NCBI GenBank assembly: GCA_001939145.1 | Contig: LSRX01000853.1 | Location: 205,619-269,618, forward strand | Origin: Symbiodinium microadriaticum | Lineage: Eukaryota; Sar; Dinophyceae; Suessiales; Symbiodiniaceae | Direction: 5' to 3' | DNA length: 64,000 nt | Shown here: piece after piece, positions 31,494 to 40,790 of the stretch | Layout of the letters: the number at the start of each line of letters is the position of its first letter | Numbering within the stretch: position 1 is the stretch's first letter | The notes under the pieces: generated by a model | What the model was told of the DNA's origin: nothing | What the model saw: only the letters and a program-made list of their open reading frames with translations | Database searches by the model: none | Program-made: the position numbers and the translations under genes

Positions 31494-33515
31494 ATGATGG
31501 CGCGGCAAGTGGCCCTACAGGAGCCCCCTTGCTATGAGCTCAAGCAACCTGATACACCTGGCGATGTAGCACACACTGCTACCGCGGCAGGAGAGGGACA
31601 GACAGGTAGGCTGCAAAACATGCTAGACTCTCCGCTAGTCCGGGATGGCCCTACTGTCCCGGTGAACCCGGAGGAGCTCATGCGCATCCGCGTTGGGGGT
31701 GACCAGGACCCCCCTCGTGCCACTGCAGACACACTGTTCCTGGTTTATCCGCCAGACCACACCCCTGAGGTGCTTTACATGCCCCTGGACGTGCCGTGCA
31801 GTATCCCTGAGGCTTTGCAAGCGGTTGCTGAGTGCAGAGACCCAGACCTAGGACTGCAGTTCCCCGAGATCGTCATTCCAGCACCTCAGCCGTCTTCATC
31901 CTTTGCCGTGCTCATCGCCATGCCGTCCTGGGCGATTGAGCGCATTGTTGTCATGTTTGATTGCAGGCGTGTCAACGGCAGCCTTTTCCCTATGATCGTG
32001 CCGGAACGGCTGAACCGAGAATCTTTGTGTGCTTTTGCGAAGGTTCCTTCGCATGCTGGCATTGAGGTTTTCGTGAGAGATGTTCCATGGGCGCTGGCCC
32101 CATGGCAGATGAGCGAGCTTGAGACTGGAGATCTGATTACCATCAGCCCCCTTGGATATGGACCGCCTAGACGACGTGGCCTTGAAACGATGTTGGCGTC
32201 CACTGAGTTTTGGGACCCGCAGGTGGCTATCCCTGCCCCCCCCGGCACTTTTTACCTGCTGTTGTCAGACGGTATACCGCAGCTCTTCCATATGCCGCCG
32301 CAACATAGGGAACTCCTCCGCGAAAGGATTGCTGCTGCCCTATCCATCTCGGAGCAGAACATGACCATCCGCGGGCCACGTGTACCGATTGAGCATGCCA
32401 TGTTTCGCGGTCACTTCCTGGCATCGGTTTTGATAACCACGGAAGCCGTACATAGGCTACCGATCCCGCCAGCCAGGTTGCATGCATCCCAGTGGCTCTT
32501 GTTCTTGGACCTTCGGAGGATCTTGCGTGGTTTTTCTTGGCGGCTGCTTGACTCCTGCCATGTCGATGTCCACCGACTTATGCGTGAGTTTGAGCATTTG
32601 CGGCCTGTTGGCTACATAGCATCCATCACAGGGGCACCGATCGATGCCCTAGCGGATGGCCCCGCCTTCCGGATTGATAGCGGGGATACCCTCACTGTTG
32701 AGTTCATCCCAGATTATCTAGAGGAAGGCGAAGAATCCCAGGATGAGCCAGGCGACGATGATCCCTGGGACCCTCACGAGGACGAAAGCTCTGACACTGG
32801 CTCAGACGATGATGGTGACCCCACACCGCCAGGTGCAGCCCAAGGCGACGGTACTGCTCAGGCAAGTGGAGAAACCCCTTTCAACGGAGGGGCGGCAAAC
32901 AGCGGACCAATGCCAACCGCAAGCTCTCCCCAAAACGGGACGAGTAACAGCGACCTGCACATGTGGTGGTTAGGTTTTCGCATACACAACGCCAGACCAG
33001 CTGGCCATCTACACGTCACCTCTGTGCTTCTCGCATCTCTCATTTGCGCGGCCTTTAAGACTTCACTTTGCGCATTTGCATGCATTTTGGACGTCCTCTG
33101 CAGTGTTCCTGCTCCAATGATTCCGATTAGCCTCTCCTGCGGATGCGTGTGCGGTCTTGCCTGTTTGTGCCATTTTCGGGCAGCGGATAACACCCAGAGA
33201 TTGTGCCTTGGACTGTTGTTGTTTTGCGCCCTTTCAGCAGTCCCAGGCGCCCAGGCTGTGCAGCTGACACCTGCGCTTGCTCTATCGGAGCGGACGGTAC
33301 CCGGCCCAGGTGCCGAAAAGCCTTCACTTATGCCTTCGGCACCCTCGAGGAGGGGATCTGTGCACTTGGCGCCCGGTATGCCTGATCAGGCCGTCGATCC
33401 AGGGCAATCAATGCGCAAGCGTACGTTCCGGCAGACACATCCCGACACCATGCCGCAACATGCCGCCATGCGCTGGCGCGTATACCAATCCCACCACTCA
33501 CGCCTTGGCAGATAA
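31494..33515 (+). CDS. LINE repeated-domain protein, C-terminal part
   Basis: Starts with ATGATG directly after the TAG of the previous frame and in the same phase, so both are probably one protein. Between about 31,450 and 31,535 another frame reads an acidic stretch (DANFSDHDTDAPTVDDG), hinting at compensating indels. Domain copies three and four lie at 31,728-32,154 (FDCRRVNGS, ELETGDLITIS) and 32,241-32,710 (LDLRRILRG, DSGDTLTVEF). Then follows an Asp/Glu-rich linker and, at about 33,000-33,260, several hydrophobic Cys-rich segments, possibly membrane-spanning. Near 33,430 the coding frame seems to shift (IPTPCRNMPPC continues in the next frame), so the stop at 33,513 is probably a lesion. 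Confidence 0.6.
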   Translation: MMARQVALQEPPCYELKQPDTPGDVAHTATAAGEGQTGRLQNMLDSPLVRDGPTVPVNPEELMRIRVGGDQDPPRATADTLFLVYPPDHTPEVLYMPLDVPCSIPEALQAVAECRDPDLGLQFPEIVIPAPQPSSSFAVLIAMPSWAIERIVVMFDCRRVNGSLFPMIVPERLNRESLCAFAKVPSHAGIEVFVRDVPWALAPWQMSELETGDLITISPLGYGPPRRRGLETMLASTEFWDPQVAIPAPPGTFYLLLSDGIPQLFHMPPQHRELLRERIAAALSISEQNMTIRGPRVPIEHAMFRGHFLASVLITTEAVHRLPIPPARLHASQWLLFLDLRRILRGFSWRLLDSCHVDVHRLMREFEHLRPVGYIASITGAPIDALADGPAFRIDSGDTLTVEFIPDYLEEGEESQDEPGDDDPWDPHEDESSDTGSDDDGDPTPPGAAQGDGTAQASGETPFNGGAANSGPMPTASSPQNGTSNSDLHMWWLGFRIHNARPAGHLHVTSVLLASLICAAFKTSLCAFACILDVLCSVPAPMIPISLSCGCVCGLACLCHFRAADNTQRLCLGLLLFCALSAVPGAQAVQLTPALALSERTVPGPGAEKPSLMPSAPSRRGSVHLAPGMPDQAVDPGQSMRKRTFRQTHPDTMPQHAAMRWRVYQSHHSRLGR

Positions 33516-33693
33516 TACTGTGTGTAGCCCTGATGCGGGAGTAGCTGATTGGGCAGGGTTCCAGGATCTCGCGACGCTTTTGGACAAGTAGTCAGCTCTT
33601 TCATCGTCGGAGTGGGCCTTCCGAGCGGCCACGCTCCTTGATGCGATAGCTGAGCATTTAGAGGAGACCCACGAGCCCGCTGCGCCTGCTGTT

Positions 33694-36168
33694 GTGGATC
33701 CCCCTCGCCCGGCGAGTAGGCGCATAGTTTGCCTGGAGAAAGCTTGCCCAACTGCAAGTCCTAATGGAGCTCATCCAGCACTTCCACCGATCCCCCCCAT
33801 TGTGCCTATGGGGAAGCCATGGGACTATACCGGTGCTGCCCACCTGGACAAACCGTGCTCCATTTACGGCATGGCTGTGCCCTTCGCACCGTCTGATTTT
33901 CTGGTTTTCCTGGCCAGCGCCCCGCCACTCCTTGGCACTAGCCATGTGCGTATGAACCGAGATGTCCATACACTGCTGGATAGTGGCTCCTTTGACTACC
34001 TGTGCAGGCAGGTGGCTCTGAGTGTCACGACCCGCCGTGTTCTCTGCTACACTGACGGGTCTTTCTATCCTCCCAAGCCGGACAGACCAGCTGCTGCAGG
34101 TTGGGCATGCGCATTCTTGGAGCCCCAGGCGCGTGCCCTTAGCTGCGTGTATGGCTCCTTCCCGGACTGGCTCATTGAGCCGCATGAAGAGCTCTCGGCT
34201 AACCTGGCCGAATGCGCCGCACTCCTCTTCGCAGGTCTCATCGCCACTGACAGGTTTAGGCAGGTCCCTATTGCATTCCTCTCCGATTGTCAAGCTGCGC
34301 TCGGTGTTGCTTCAGGCACCTGCCAATCGGCGGCTGGCGGATGCCCACAAGCGCTGAGACATGTTATGGAGATGAGGCGTCAACTGGCATCGGAGCCCTG
34401 CTGCTCAGATACTTTTGAGTATGTTCCTGGGCACCGTGGTTTCTTTGCAAACGAACTCGTGGACAAGCTCTCCAAACACGGCGCCATCCATGGACCTTCT
34501 TTGGGCGCTGAAGAGACTTTGCGCGAGTGGTTATCACAAGGAGCACCCTGGCTTCCTTGGGTGACCACAGCCCTAGTGCCCTTTTTCGCTGATGAGCAGG
34601 ATTCAGTATTGCACCTACCTCCCGCTGACACAGTCCCAAAAGGAGGAGGCTTCCATGCTGGACTGAGCCCCGCAGCATTGATTGCCCCCTTTGTCCCTCA
34701 GGGTATCGTAAACACTACTGAACCAGTAAAGCCGCCAGCACAAATGCGATTGCAGCTGCACATACTCAGCTTCAATACCCTGTCCCTGGGCAGTGCTCAG
34801 GATAAGGGCGCAGATGCCGGTGAGGGCCTATCTAGTGGACCGGGCAGAGCCGCGCTCTTGGCAGCGCAGATGCGCGCACACGGCATCACAGCTGCAGCAT
34901 TGCAAGAAACGCGTTGCGGTGAGGGATCTTCGAGAGTAGGCGGTTTTCTCCGATATGCAACTGGCAGTGACAGAGGGCAATTCGGCACGGAGTGGTGGTT
35001 CCTGGACGGGGAACAATTTGTCATGTCCAATGACAATGCCCGCAGTTATCGCTTCGAAGCGCAGGCCTTTACCACTGTTCATACTGACTACCGCCGCCTA
35101 TTTATCCGATACAGCCGCCCAGGTTTCTGTATCCTGTTTATCAGTCTGCATGCCCCGCATCGGGCCACTGAAAGCCACATTCTCGAGGAATGGTGGCGTA
35201 CCACTCTCGGGTTGATCTATAAGCTCCGTAGAAGAGACCCGATTGTACTTGCTGGTGATCTGAACTGCGCAGTCGGCAGCCTGGTGTCTGAACATATAGG
35301 GCCACAAGGGGCCGAAACCGAAGATGCTTCCGGCGCCTACGCACACAGAGCCTTGAGGGCTGCTGAGTGCTGGGCACCCGCCACCTTCGCCCACTGCCAC
35401 CGAGGCGTGTCAGAGACCTATGTTCAGAAACGAAATGGCCGCAAGTGCCGTGTAGACTTTGTGTGTATTCCTCGCGCTTGGGCCACTGCTGATGTCCACT
35501 CAAAGCTACTCCCAGACATCAATGCTGCGCATGCGACAATTGACCACACCGCTGTCCTGGTCGCATGCTGTGCCCGGCTGGCCCTGCCTGGCGATCTTAC
35601 CCGAGTTAAGGACCGAAGGTTCCATGCGGAGCCGATTATGGACCCTCAGAACCGCGTTGCCCTCCAACAGGCACTGAGGGCCGTGCCCAAGGTGCCATGG
35701 TGCGTGTCTGCGCACGCCCATGTCTCCATTGTGACCAGCCACGTGCAGAAGTGCTTGGAAAAATTTCAGGCAGGCCCGCGGAACCGACCTTGGCATACTT
35801 ACCTTCAGATGCCTACTTGGGAGATGCAGCGGGCAGTGTCTAAGCTCCGTCGGGATTTCCATAGGTTAAAGGCACAGGTGAGCCTGCAGCTTCGTGCGGC
35901 ATGCTTCTACTGCTGGAAACAAGCAAGGGGCGTCTTTGACAGAGATTCTGGCGACTTCCGCATGGTTTTGCAGGGCGACTCTCGCCGATGCCTGGTACAA
36001 GCAGGCCTTGGACAATCGTTGTCGGAGCCTGCGCAATGCGTGCCGCCAGGACCGGGCCGACTATATCAGCCAACTGGCCCAGAAGATTGCTACGTGCCCC
36101 AAACCCGAAGTCTTTCAAGAAGTGCATCGGATTCTCCAGCACAAGCGGAAGAAGCCATACCAGGCTGA
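33694..36168 (+). CDS. LINE RNase H and APE-type endonuclease
   Basis: Open frame whose upstream continuation is cut by a TAG at 33,589-33,591 (probably a former CAG). RNase H (34,035-34,480): YTDGSF with Asp at 34,054, Glu at 34,210 in NLAECAA, Asp at 34,285 in LSDCQAAL, then YVPGHRGFFANELVDK. APE/exonuclease-endonuclease-phosphatase domain (34,740-35,575): LSFNTLSL, ALQETRCG, SLHAPH, LAGDLNCAVGS, RVDFVCIPR and ATIDHTAV. All catalytic signatures are present. The real frame leaves near 35,975 by +1; after that this frame is non-coding. RNase H lying before the endonuclease is unusual. Confidence 0.9.
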   Translation: MDPPRPASRRIVCLEKACPTASPNGAHPALPPIPPIVPMGKPWDYTGAAHLDKPCSIYGMAVPFAPSDFLVFLASAPPLLGTSHVRMNRDVHTLLDSGSFDYLCRQVALSVTTRRVLCYTDGSFYPPKPDRPAAAGWACAFLEPQARALSCVYGSFPDWLIEPHEELSANLAECAALLFAGLIATDRFRQVPIAFLSDCQAALGVASGTCQSAAGGCPQALRHVMEMRRQLASEPCCSDTFEYVPGHRGFFANELVDKLSKHGAIHGPSLGAEETLREWLSQGAPWLPWVTTALVPFFADEQDSVLHLPPADTVPKGGGFHAGLSPAALIAPFVPQGIVNTTEPVKPPAQMRLQLHILSFNTLSLGSAQDKGADAGEGLSSGPGRAALLAAQMRAHGITAAALQETRCGEGSSRVGGFLRYATGSDRGQFGTEWWFLDGEQFVMSNDNARSYRFEAQAFTTVHTDYRRLFIRYSRPGFCILFISLHAPHRATESHILEEWWRTTLGLIYKLRRRDPIVLAGDLNCAVGSLVSEHIGPQGAETEDASGAYAHRALRAAECWAPATFAHCHRGVSETYVQKRNGRKCRVDFVCIPRAWATADVHSKLLPDINAAHATIDHTAVLVACCARLALPGDLTRVKDRRFHAEPIMDPQNRVALQQALRAVPKVPWCVSAHAHVSIVTSHVQKCLEKFQAGPRNRPWHTYLQMPTWEMQRAVSKLRRDFHRLKAQVSLQLRAACFYCWKQARGVFDRDSGDFRMVLQGDSRRCLVQAGLGQSLSEPAQCVPPGPGRLYQPTGPEDCYVPQTRSLSRSASDSPAQAEEAIPG

Positions 36169-38290
36169 GCCCTTGCCCATGATCAAGCAGCTTGATGGGA
36201 CCGTGTGTGAAGATGCGGCCGCAGCAATGGGCCGTTGGCGACAGCATTTCGGAGGGCTTGAAGCTGGTTTGGAGTGCAAGGCAAGTGATTTGGCCATTGC
36301 GGCCGCAAACCGCATACCCACCGAGTGGCCACTGCCAGAGAGCCTGCAGCACATGCCAGACATTACCGACCTGCAGCGTGTGTTATCGGCCAGCAAGCCT
36401 CACAAGGCCACCGGGCCTGACGGCCTGCCCGCGGAATTGGGAAAAATTTTCCCGATCGAAGTCGCCGACATCCTTTTTCCACTGCTGCTAAAATTTGCGC
36501 TACGTGGAGAGGAGGCTGTCGGCCACAAGTCGGGGCAGGCAATCTTCTTCTGGAAAGGCAAAGGCTCGCAGCAGGAATGCAGTTCGTACCGAGCGATATT
36601 GCTATTAAGTGCTTGGGCCAAGGCTGTGCATCAGACCTTGCGGCCGCGGGCTCTGCATGTTTATCATGCCTCGGCACCGCCGCTACAACTGGGGAGCCGC
36701 CCCGGAAGCAATGTAGTATATGGATCGCACCTGGTGCGCGCCTACCAGAGATGGGCGGCGTCCATCGGCAATACTGGTTTTGTCTTGTTCGCCGACATCG
36801 CTTCGGCTTACTATTCCGCAGTCCGTGAATTGGTCGCGACCAAGCCGGGTACGGATGGGGAGAGCATCCCCGACGAAGCCCTCGCCAATCTCAAGCTCTC
36901 TGCCGATGACCTTGAGCGCCTCAAGGCGCACGCTCAAGAACCGTCAGCCTTTCGACAGGCTGGCGCAGACCCCTGGACAGAAGCCATCTCGCATTGCATG
37001 ACTGATGGGACCTTTTTCATGTTGCGAGGCGATACAGTTGCGATGGCAACAAATCGTGGAACCCGCCCTGGATCAAGCTGGGCGGATATCCTTTTTGCGA
37101 CAGTGATGCAGCGCGTTCTGCAGCGCCGCAACGAGTTGCGCCAGGGGCTTCTATATCCGTCAAGCGCACCGAAAGTCCCTTGGGACGGACAGCGAACTCT
37201 CACCCCGTGCAGTTCTGACGCAGGAGAGATAGAGATCGATGATGCGGAGTGGGCGGATGATTTGGCCACGATGAGGGTGTGTACAGACCCCACAACAGCC
37301 CCTACGGCGATCGGCCTCGAAGTGGGGTGCTTGGTGGACTCCTTTCGCGAACACGGCTTTGCTCTCTCCTTTGGTAGCCGTAAAACAGCCATTCTCGCTT
37401 CCCCCGCAGGAGCAGGCTCGCGGAAATTGCGGCAGCGGCTCTTTGGAGCACACGCAGGCCAGGGCAAGCTTGAGGTCCTCCTGGAGGGGGAGGGCGCTGC
37501 TAAGGTGCCCCTTGTGTCGCATTACAAGCATCTGGGGGCCATGCAAGGACCCAAGGGAAGCCTCGGCGCTGAGATTACCTACCGAACCAGTCAGGCTTTT
37601 GCTGCATACAGCGAGGGTAGGCGAAAGGTTTACCGTTACCGGGTCATTCCAGTCGGCCGGAAGGCCCTCATCTTGCGCACAGCTGTTATCCCAAAGCTGA
37701 CCTTCGGGTGTGGCTCATGGCCACCCCTCACAGCCGGAGAATATAAGAAGTTCTCCGGGTGCCTGTGGCGTATGTATAGGTCCCTGCTGTGTCTGCGGCA
37801 TGACCAGGAGCAGGACCTTTCTTTCCATGCGTGCCTGTCCTTAGTTGAGTTGCCGAGCCCGCGTGATACCTTGCGGATGCATCGACTTTTGTACATTGGG
37901 CAGATGATACGTGGAGGGCCTGATGCCCTGTGGGCCCTTTTGAGGACCGACAGTGCCTACACGGCGACCGCCCTAGAGGCCTTCAGATGGCTCCACTGCT
38001 TGGTAGGACCTCCTGCAGGATTGCCAGAGCCAGATCGGGACTGGGGCCCGTGGGCGGAGTTGATGTCCAAGAAGCCAGGGCATTTCAAGGGGTTGGTGAA
38101 GCGAGCTGTGCTCCTTGAGCAACACAGGCACACTGTCATCGCCGCCTTGGATGGACTTCACCGCGGACTTAGTGCATATGGCACAGGCAATCGCCCCACT
38201 TTCCAGTTGTCTCAGTGCCAAGATGTGTGCATTCCATGTCGCAAAGCCTTCGGCTCTCGGGTTAGCTGGTCGGGGCATGCCGCCCGTTGA
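35894..38290 (+). CDS. LINE reverse transcriptase
   Basis: Continues the previous protein in the +1 frame from about 35,975 (ATLADAWYKQALDNR), so the apparent start is not a true start. RT blocks: KPHKATGPDGLPAEL near 36,394, YRAILLLSAWAK near 36,587, FVLFADIASAYYSAV near 36,780 (motif A Asp), GTRPGSSWADILFA near 37,059 (motif B) and EWADDLATM near 37,246 (motif C, with W instead of Y before ADD). HYKHLGAMQGP follows at about 37,519. It is a non-LTR-type RT. The frame ends at TGA 38,288-38,290, in the middle of a CxxC...HxxxxH zinc finger. Confidence 0.9.
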   Translation: MRHASTAGNKQGASLTEILATSAWFCRATLADAWYKQALDNRCRSLRNACRQDRADYISQLAQKIATCPKPEVFQEVHRILQHKRKKPYQAEPLPMIKQLDGTVCEDAAAAMGRWRQHFGGLEAGLECKASDLAIAAANRIPTEWPLPESLQHMPDITDLQRVLSASKPHKATGPDGLPAELGKIFPIEVADILFPLLLKFALRGEEAVGHKSGQAIFFWKGKGSQQECSSYRAILLLSAWAKAVHQTLRPRALHVYHASAPPLQLGSRPGSNVVYGSHLVRAYQRWAASIGNTGFVLFADIASAYYSAVRELVATKPGTDGESIPDEALANLKLSADDLERLKAHAQEPSAFRQAGADPWTEAISHCMTDGTFFMLRGDTVAMATNRGTRPGSSWADILFATVMQRVLQRRNELRQGLLYPSSAPKVPWDGQRTLTPCSSDAGEIEIDDAEWADDLATMRVCTDPTTAPTAIGLEVGCLVDSFREHGFALSFGSRKTAILASPAGAGSRKLRQRLFGAHAGQGKLEVLLEGEGAAKVPLVSHYKHLGAMQGPKGSLGAEITYRTSQAFAAYSEGRRKVYRYRVIPVGRKALILRTAVIPKLTFGCGSWPPLTAGEYKKFSGCLWRMYRSLLCLRHDQEQDLSFHACLSLVELPSPRDTLRMHRLLYIGQMIRGGPDALWALLRTDSAYTATALEAFRWLHCLVGPPAGLPEPDRDWGPWAELMSKKPGHFKGLVKRAVLLEQHRHTVIAALDGLHRGLSAYGTGNRPTFQLSQCQDVCIPCRKAFGSRVSWSGHAAR

Positions 38291-38323
38291 CACGGATACC
38301 GATCGCAAGCTTTTCTGCTTGGT

Positions 38324-39094
38324 GTGGGGAAGACCTGCGAAGGCTGCGGCAAAACGTACTCCTCGCCTGGGAGGCTGAAGAGACATTTGGTGACCGCTTT
38401 TCGATGCCGAGCGGAGTGGGGATCTTTCGTCCCTGATCAGCCCCCGCCCGAAAGCACGCATGAACAAGCAACCCCGTGTGTTGTTGCCGGAGTCAGACGG
38501 GTTCCCCCGGTCCCATGCCCCTCTGACGCCGTTTGTCAGACAATATTGACTGCTCTGCTTGCGATGGAGGAGGATTCCTCGGATCTGGGGTGGCAGCTGG
38601 TGGAGGAGCATATCGCCCCTTTTGAGACTCTGAGACACACCGTCACGTGTTGGACTACGCATGCTGCAGCGCAGACTTGGGCTCCCTCCGTTGGAGAGGA
38701 CCTGCTCCTACTCCTTGACCCGGCCCTGATTTGTGATAGCGTACAGCAGGTACCGCCCAGTCGTGCCTGCCCAGCCGACGTTGTACCATCCTGGCAGTGC
38801 CCTTCTCCCATGGCTTTCGTCTCTTCGGGAGCGCCCCGTGCCTTAACCATTCCTGACCCGCCCCCGCGGTTGTGGCTCCCCAGCTCCACGGAAATCCTCA
38901 CGGTCCGGCAGGCCTCTGAATTTGCGGACTGGCTTGAGGGAGCATGCCGGGATATTGCTGAAGCGGTCTCAATTTCCCAGAGTCAACCCTTCACGATCTC
39001 ATGCCCCCGCTTCCGGAGCTCGATCGGACCCGCTGCCAGCTGGCTAGAGGCGTGTGGCTTCGTAGTACAGGCGTCCCACATGTACTCGCCCTAA
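38324..39094 (+). CDS. LINE C-terminal zinc-finger region
   Basis: Same phase as the reverse transcriptase, after the TGA at 38,288. The first finger spans the stop: CIPC, 12 residues, His, three residues, stop, His. The second is CEGCGKTYSSPGRLKRH followed by a Cys. The stop looks like a single C-to-T change from CGA. About 210 further residues, Pro/Ala-rich then helical, have no known domain and end at 39,092. The zinc fingers probably bind template or target nucleic acid. Confidence 0.75.
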   Translation: MGKTCEGCGKTYSSPGRLKRHLVTAFRCRAEWGSFVPDQPPPESTHEQATPCVVAGVRRVPPVPCPSDAVCQTILTALLAMEEDSSDLGWQLVEEHIAPFETLRHTVTCWTTHAAAQTWAPSVGEDLLLLLDPALICDSVQQVPPSRACPADVVPSWQCPSPMAFVSSGAPRALTIPDPPPRLWLPSSTEILTVRQASEFADWLEGACRDIAEAVSISQSQPFTISCPRFRSSIGPAASWLEACGFVVQASHMYSP

Positions 39095-39190
39095 GGCGGC
39101 TTCCTGTTTCACCTGAATTCATGTGTTTTGTTTGCAAGGTGTGCGTCCGACTGGACTCCAACGCTGCAAATGGAAATGGATCAAGCAACA
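39095..39190. other. junction between LINE end and S74 gene end
   Basis: Short spacer between the last LINE stop and the convergent minus-strand stop. No poly(A) tail seen. Confidence 0.5.
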
Positions 39191-39424
39191 TCAATTCGAG
39201 CGCCCTCGCTTCTTCTTCTCGAGCTTCTCCACCCTCTTCTGCAGGGATTTCACCACACCCCACAGGACCACCGAGAGCTTCTGGTAATCCAGAGTCATCA
39301 GCTCTCGACCGTCCAGGTTCTTGGTCTTGCACATCGTCGCGCCCAGCTTCCCACTGGCCTGCACGTCCTGGGCCACGAAGCCGATCTGCCCCTTGCCGCC
39401 GTCGATGCGGTCGTAGATTTGCGG
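39191..39424 (-). CDS. Peptidase_S74 / endosialidase chaperone C-terminus (partial)
   Basis: The minus-strand frame enters from the assembly gap and stops at 39,191-39,193. The 78 residues read QIYDRIDGG, QIGFVAQDVQ, LMTLDYQKLSVVLWGVVKSL and RVEKLEKKK. This is the end of the S74 intramolecular chaperone domain: GF(I/V)AQ(D/E)V, then LDY..L, then a C-terminal coiled coil. In phage and viral fibre proteins the domain trimerises and cleaves itself off; related domains occur in some eukaryotes and large DNA viruses. The serine-lysine cleavage region would lie in the gap. Whether it is host, viral or element-derived cannot be decided. Confidence 0.75.
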   Translation of the reverse strand, partial: PQIYDRIDGGKGQIGFVAQDVQASGKLGATMCKTKNLDGRELMTLDYQKLSVVLWGVVKSLQKRVEKLEKKKRGRSN

Positions 39425-40182
39425 NNNNNNNNNNNNNNNNNNNNNNNNNNNNNNNNNNNNNNNNNNNNNNNNNNNNNNNNNNNNNNNNNNNNNNNNNNNN
39501 NNNNNNNNNNNNNNNNNNNNNNNNNNNNNNNNNNNNNNNNNNNNNNNNNNNNNNNNNNNNNNNNNNNNNNNNNNNNNNNNNNNNNNNNNNNNNNNNNNNN
39601 NNNNNNNNNNNNNNNNNNNNNNNNNNNNNNNNNNNNNNNNNNNNNNNNNNNNNNNNNNNNNNNNNNNNNNNNNNNNNNNNNNNNNNNNNNNNNNNNNNNN
39701 NNNNNNNNNNNNNNNNNNNNNNNNNNNNNNNNNNNNNNNNNNNNNNNNNNNNNNNNNNNNNNNNNNNNNNNNNNNNNNNNNNNNNNNNNNNNNNNNNNNN
39801 NNNNNNNNNNNNNNNNNNNNNNNNNNNNNNNNNNNNNNNNNNNNNNNNNNNNNNNNNNNNNNNNNNNNNNNNNNNNNNNNNNNNNNNNNNNNNNNNNNNN
39901 NNNNNNNNNNNNNNNNNNNNNNNNNNNNNNNNNNNNNNNNNNNNNNNNNNNNNNNNNNNNNNNNNNNNNNNNNNNNNNNNNNNNNNNNNNNNNNNNNNNN
40001 NNNNNNNNNNNNNNNNNNNNNNNNNNNNNNNNNNNNNNNNNNNNNNNNNNNNNNNNNNNNNNNNNNNNNNNNNNNNNNNNNNNNNNNNNNNNNNNNNNNN
40101 NNNNNNNNNNNNNNNNNNNNNNNNNNNNNNNNNNNNNNNNNNNNNNNNNNNNNNNNNNNNNNNNNNNNNNNNNNNNNNNNNN
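39425..40182. other. assembly gap (758 N)
   Basis: Run of N. The sequence joined across it differs strongly in composition on the two sides, so physical linkage is only scaffold-level. Confidence 1.
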
Positions 40183-40217
<35 letters not shown>

Positions 40218-40224
40218 CTCATGT
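40183..40224. repeat. (AT)n tract at gap edge
   Basis: Dinucleotide AT run directly after the N gap, through about 40,214. Confidence 0.9.
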
Positions 40225-40790
40225 CCTGAAAGTGTCTCTTTTTCAGATAGGTTTTTGAAAAATACAATATTCAATATGCTCTCACTTGGTCGTCAAATTT
40301 AATCTCATAAGACTCTACTGTCTTTCCTTGGAAACGAAAGTTTTTATTCAATTTGAAAACATATGCGCTTTTCTGATTCTTATCAGCATCACTATCTTTA
40401 TCCATTGTTTGTTGACTGGTTTAGGTTCATTAATTAATGCATCAAGTTTTTCACAATGAATTCTGACTTCTCCAAAATCTTTTGACTGCTAATGGGTTTG
40501 ATTTTTTCCTTGGAGCCACTCGTGCTGTTTAAACATCTCCTACACAACTTATTATATTCTGTATTTCTGTTTAACCTGCGAAGATATTATATATCACGGC
40601 ATATCTTACAATTAGGACAGTGTTTAATATCATTTAACCTATACTCACATGCATATTTATGATTAGCATTAAATGTTACTCTGATTTCATCTACATGGCA
40701 TATACTTAACTGATTGTATAATACAACTATAAAACCAATTCCCATAAGAATTAACCACGGAGTGCCTATATAGGGACTACTTTAAGGCCA
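40225..40790 (-). pseudogene. AT-rich island with broken coding traces
   Basis: This stretch is far richer in A+T than its neighbours. On the minus strand it shows short protein-like runs in changing frames: a Cys-rich run (HCPNCKIC), a second Cys pair (KLCRRCLNS), HCEKLDALINEPKPVNKQ and a Lys/Asn/Phe-rich end (KNFRFQGKTVESYEIKF, stop near 40,225). The Lys/Asn bias and Cys pairs suggest a decayed gene from an AT-rich source, such as a large DNA virus, organelle or contaminant. No family was recognised. Confidence 0.35.

Larger units (their letters stand above)
27601..39100 (+). mobile_element. very long LINE-type retrotransposon, decayed
   Basis: About 11.5 kb of plus-strand reading frames forming one element. 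They are ORF1 (27,781-28,908), a large repeated-domain protein (29,535-33,515), RNase H plus APE-type endonuclease (33,694-36,168), reverse transcriptase (to 38,290) and zinc fingers (to 39,094). Lesions interrupt it: a TAG at 31,491, a frame change near 33,430, a TAG at 33,589, a frame change near 35,975 and a TGA at 38,288. The 5' boundary is not defined and no poly(A) or target-site duplication was seen. The order RNase H - endonuclease - RT is unusual for LINEs. Catalytic residues remain readable, so decay is not ancient. Confidence 0.85.

Noticed and set aside
38991..40302. Reading frames of over 350 codons crossing 39.4-40.2 kb
   Set aside because: Most of their length is unknown bases in the assembly gap; only the S74 end on the minus strand is real sequence.
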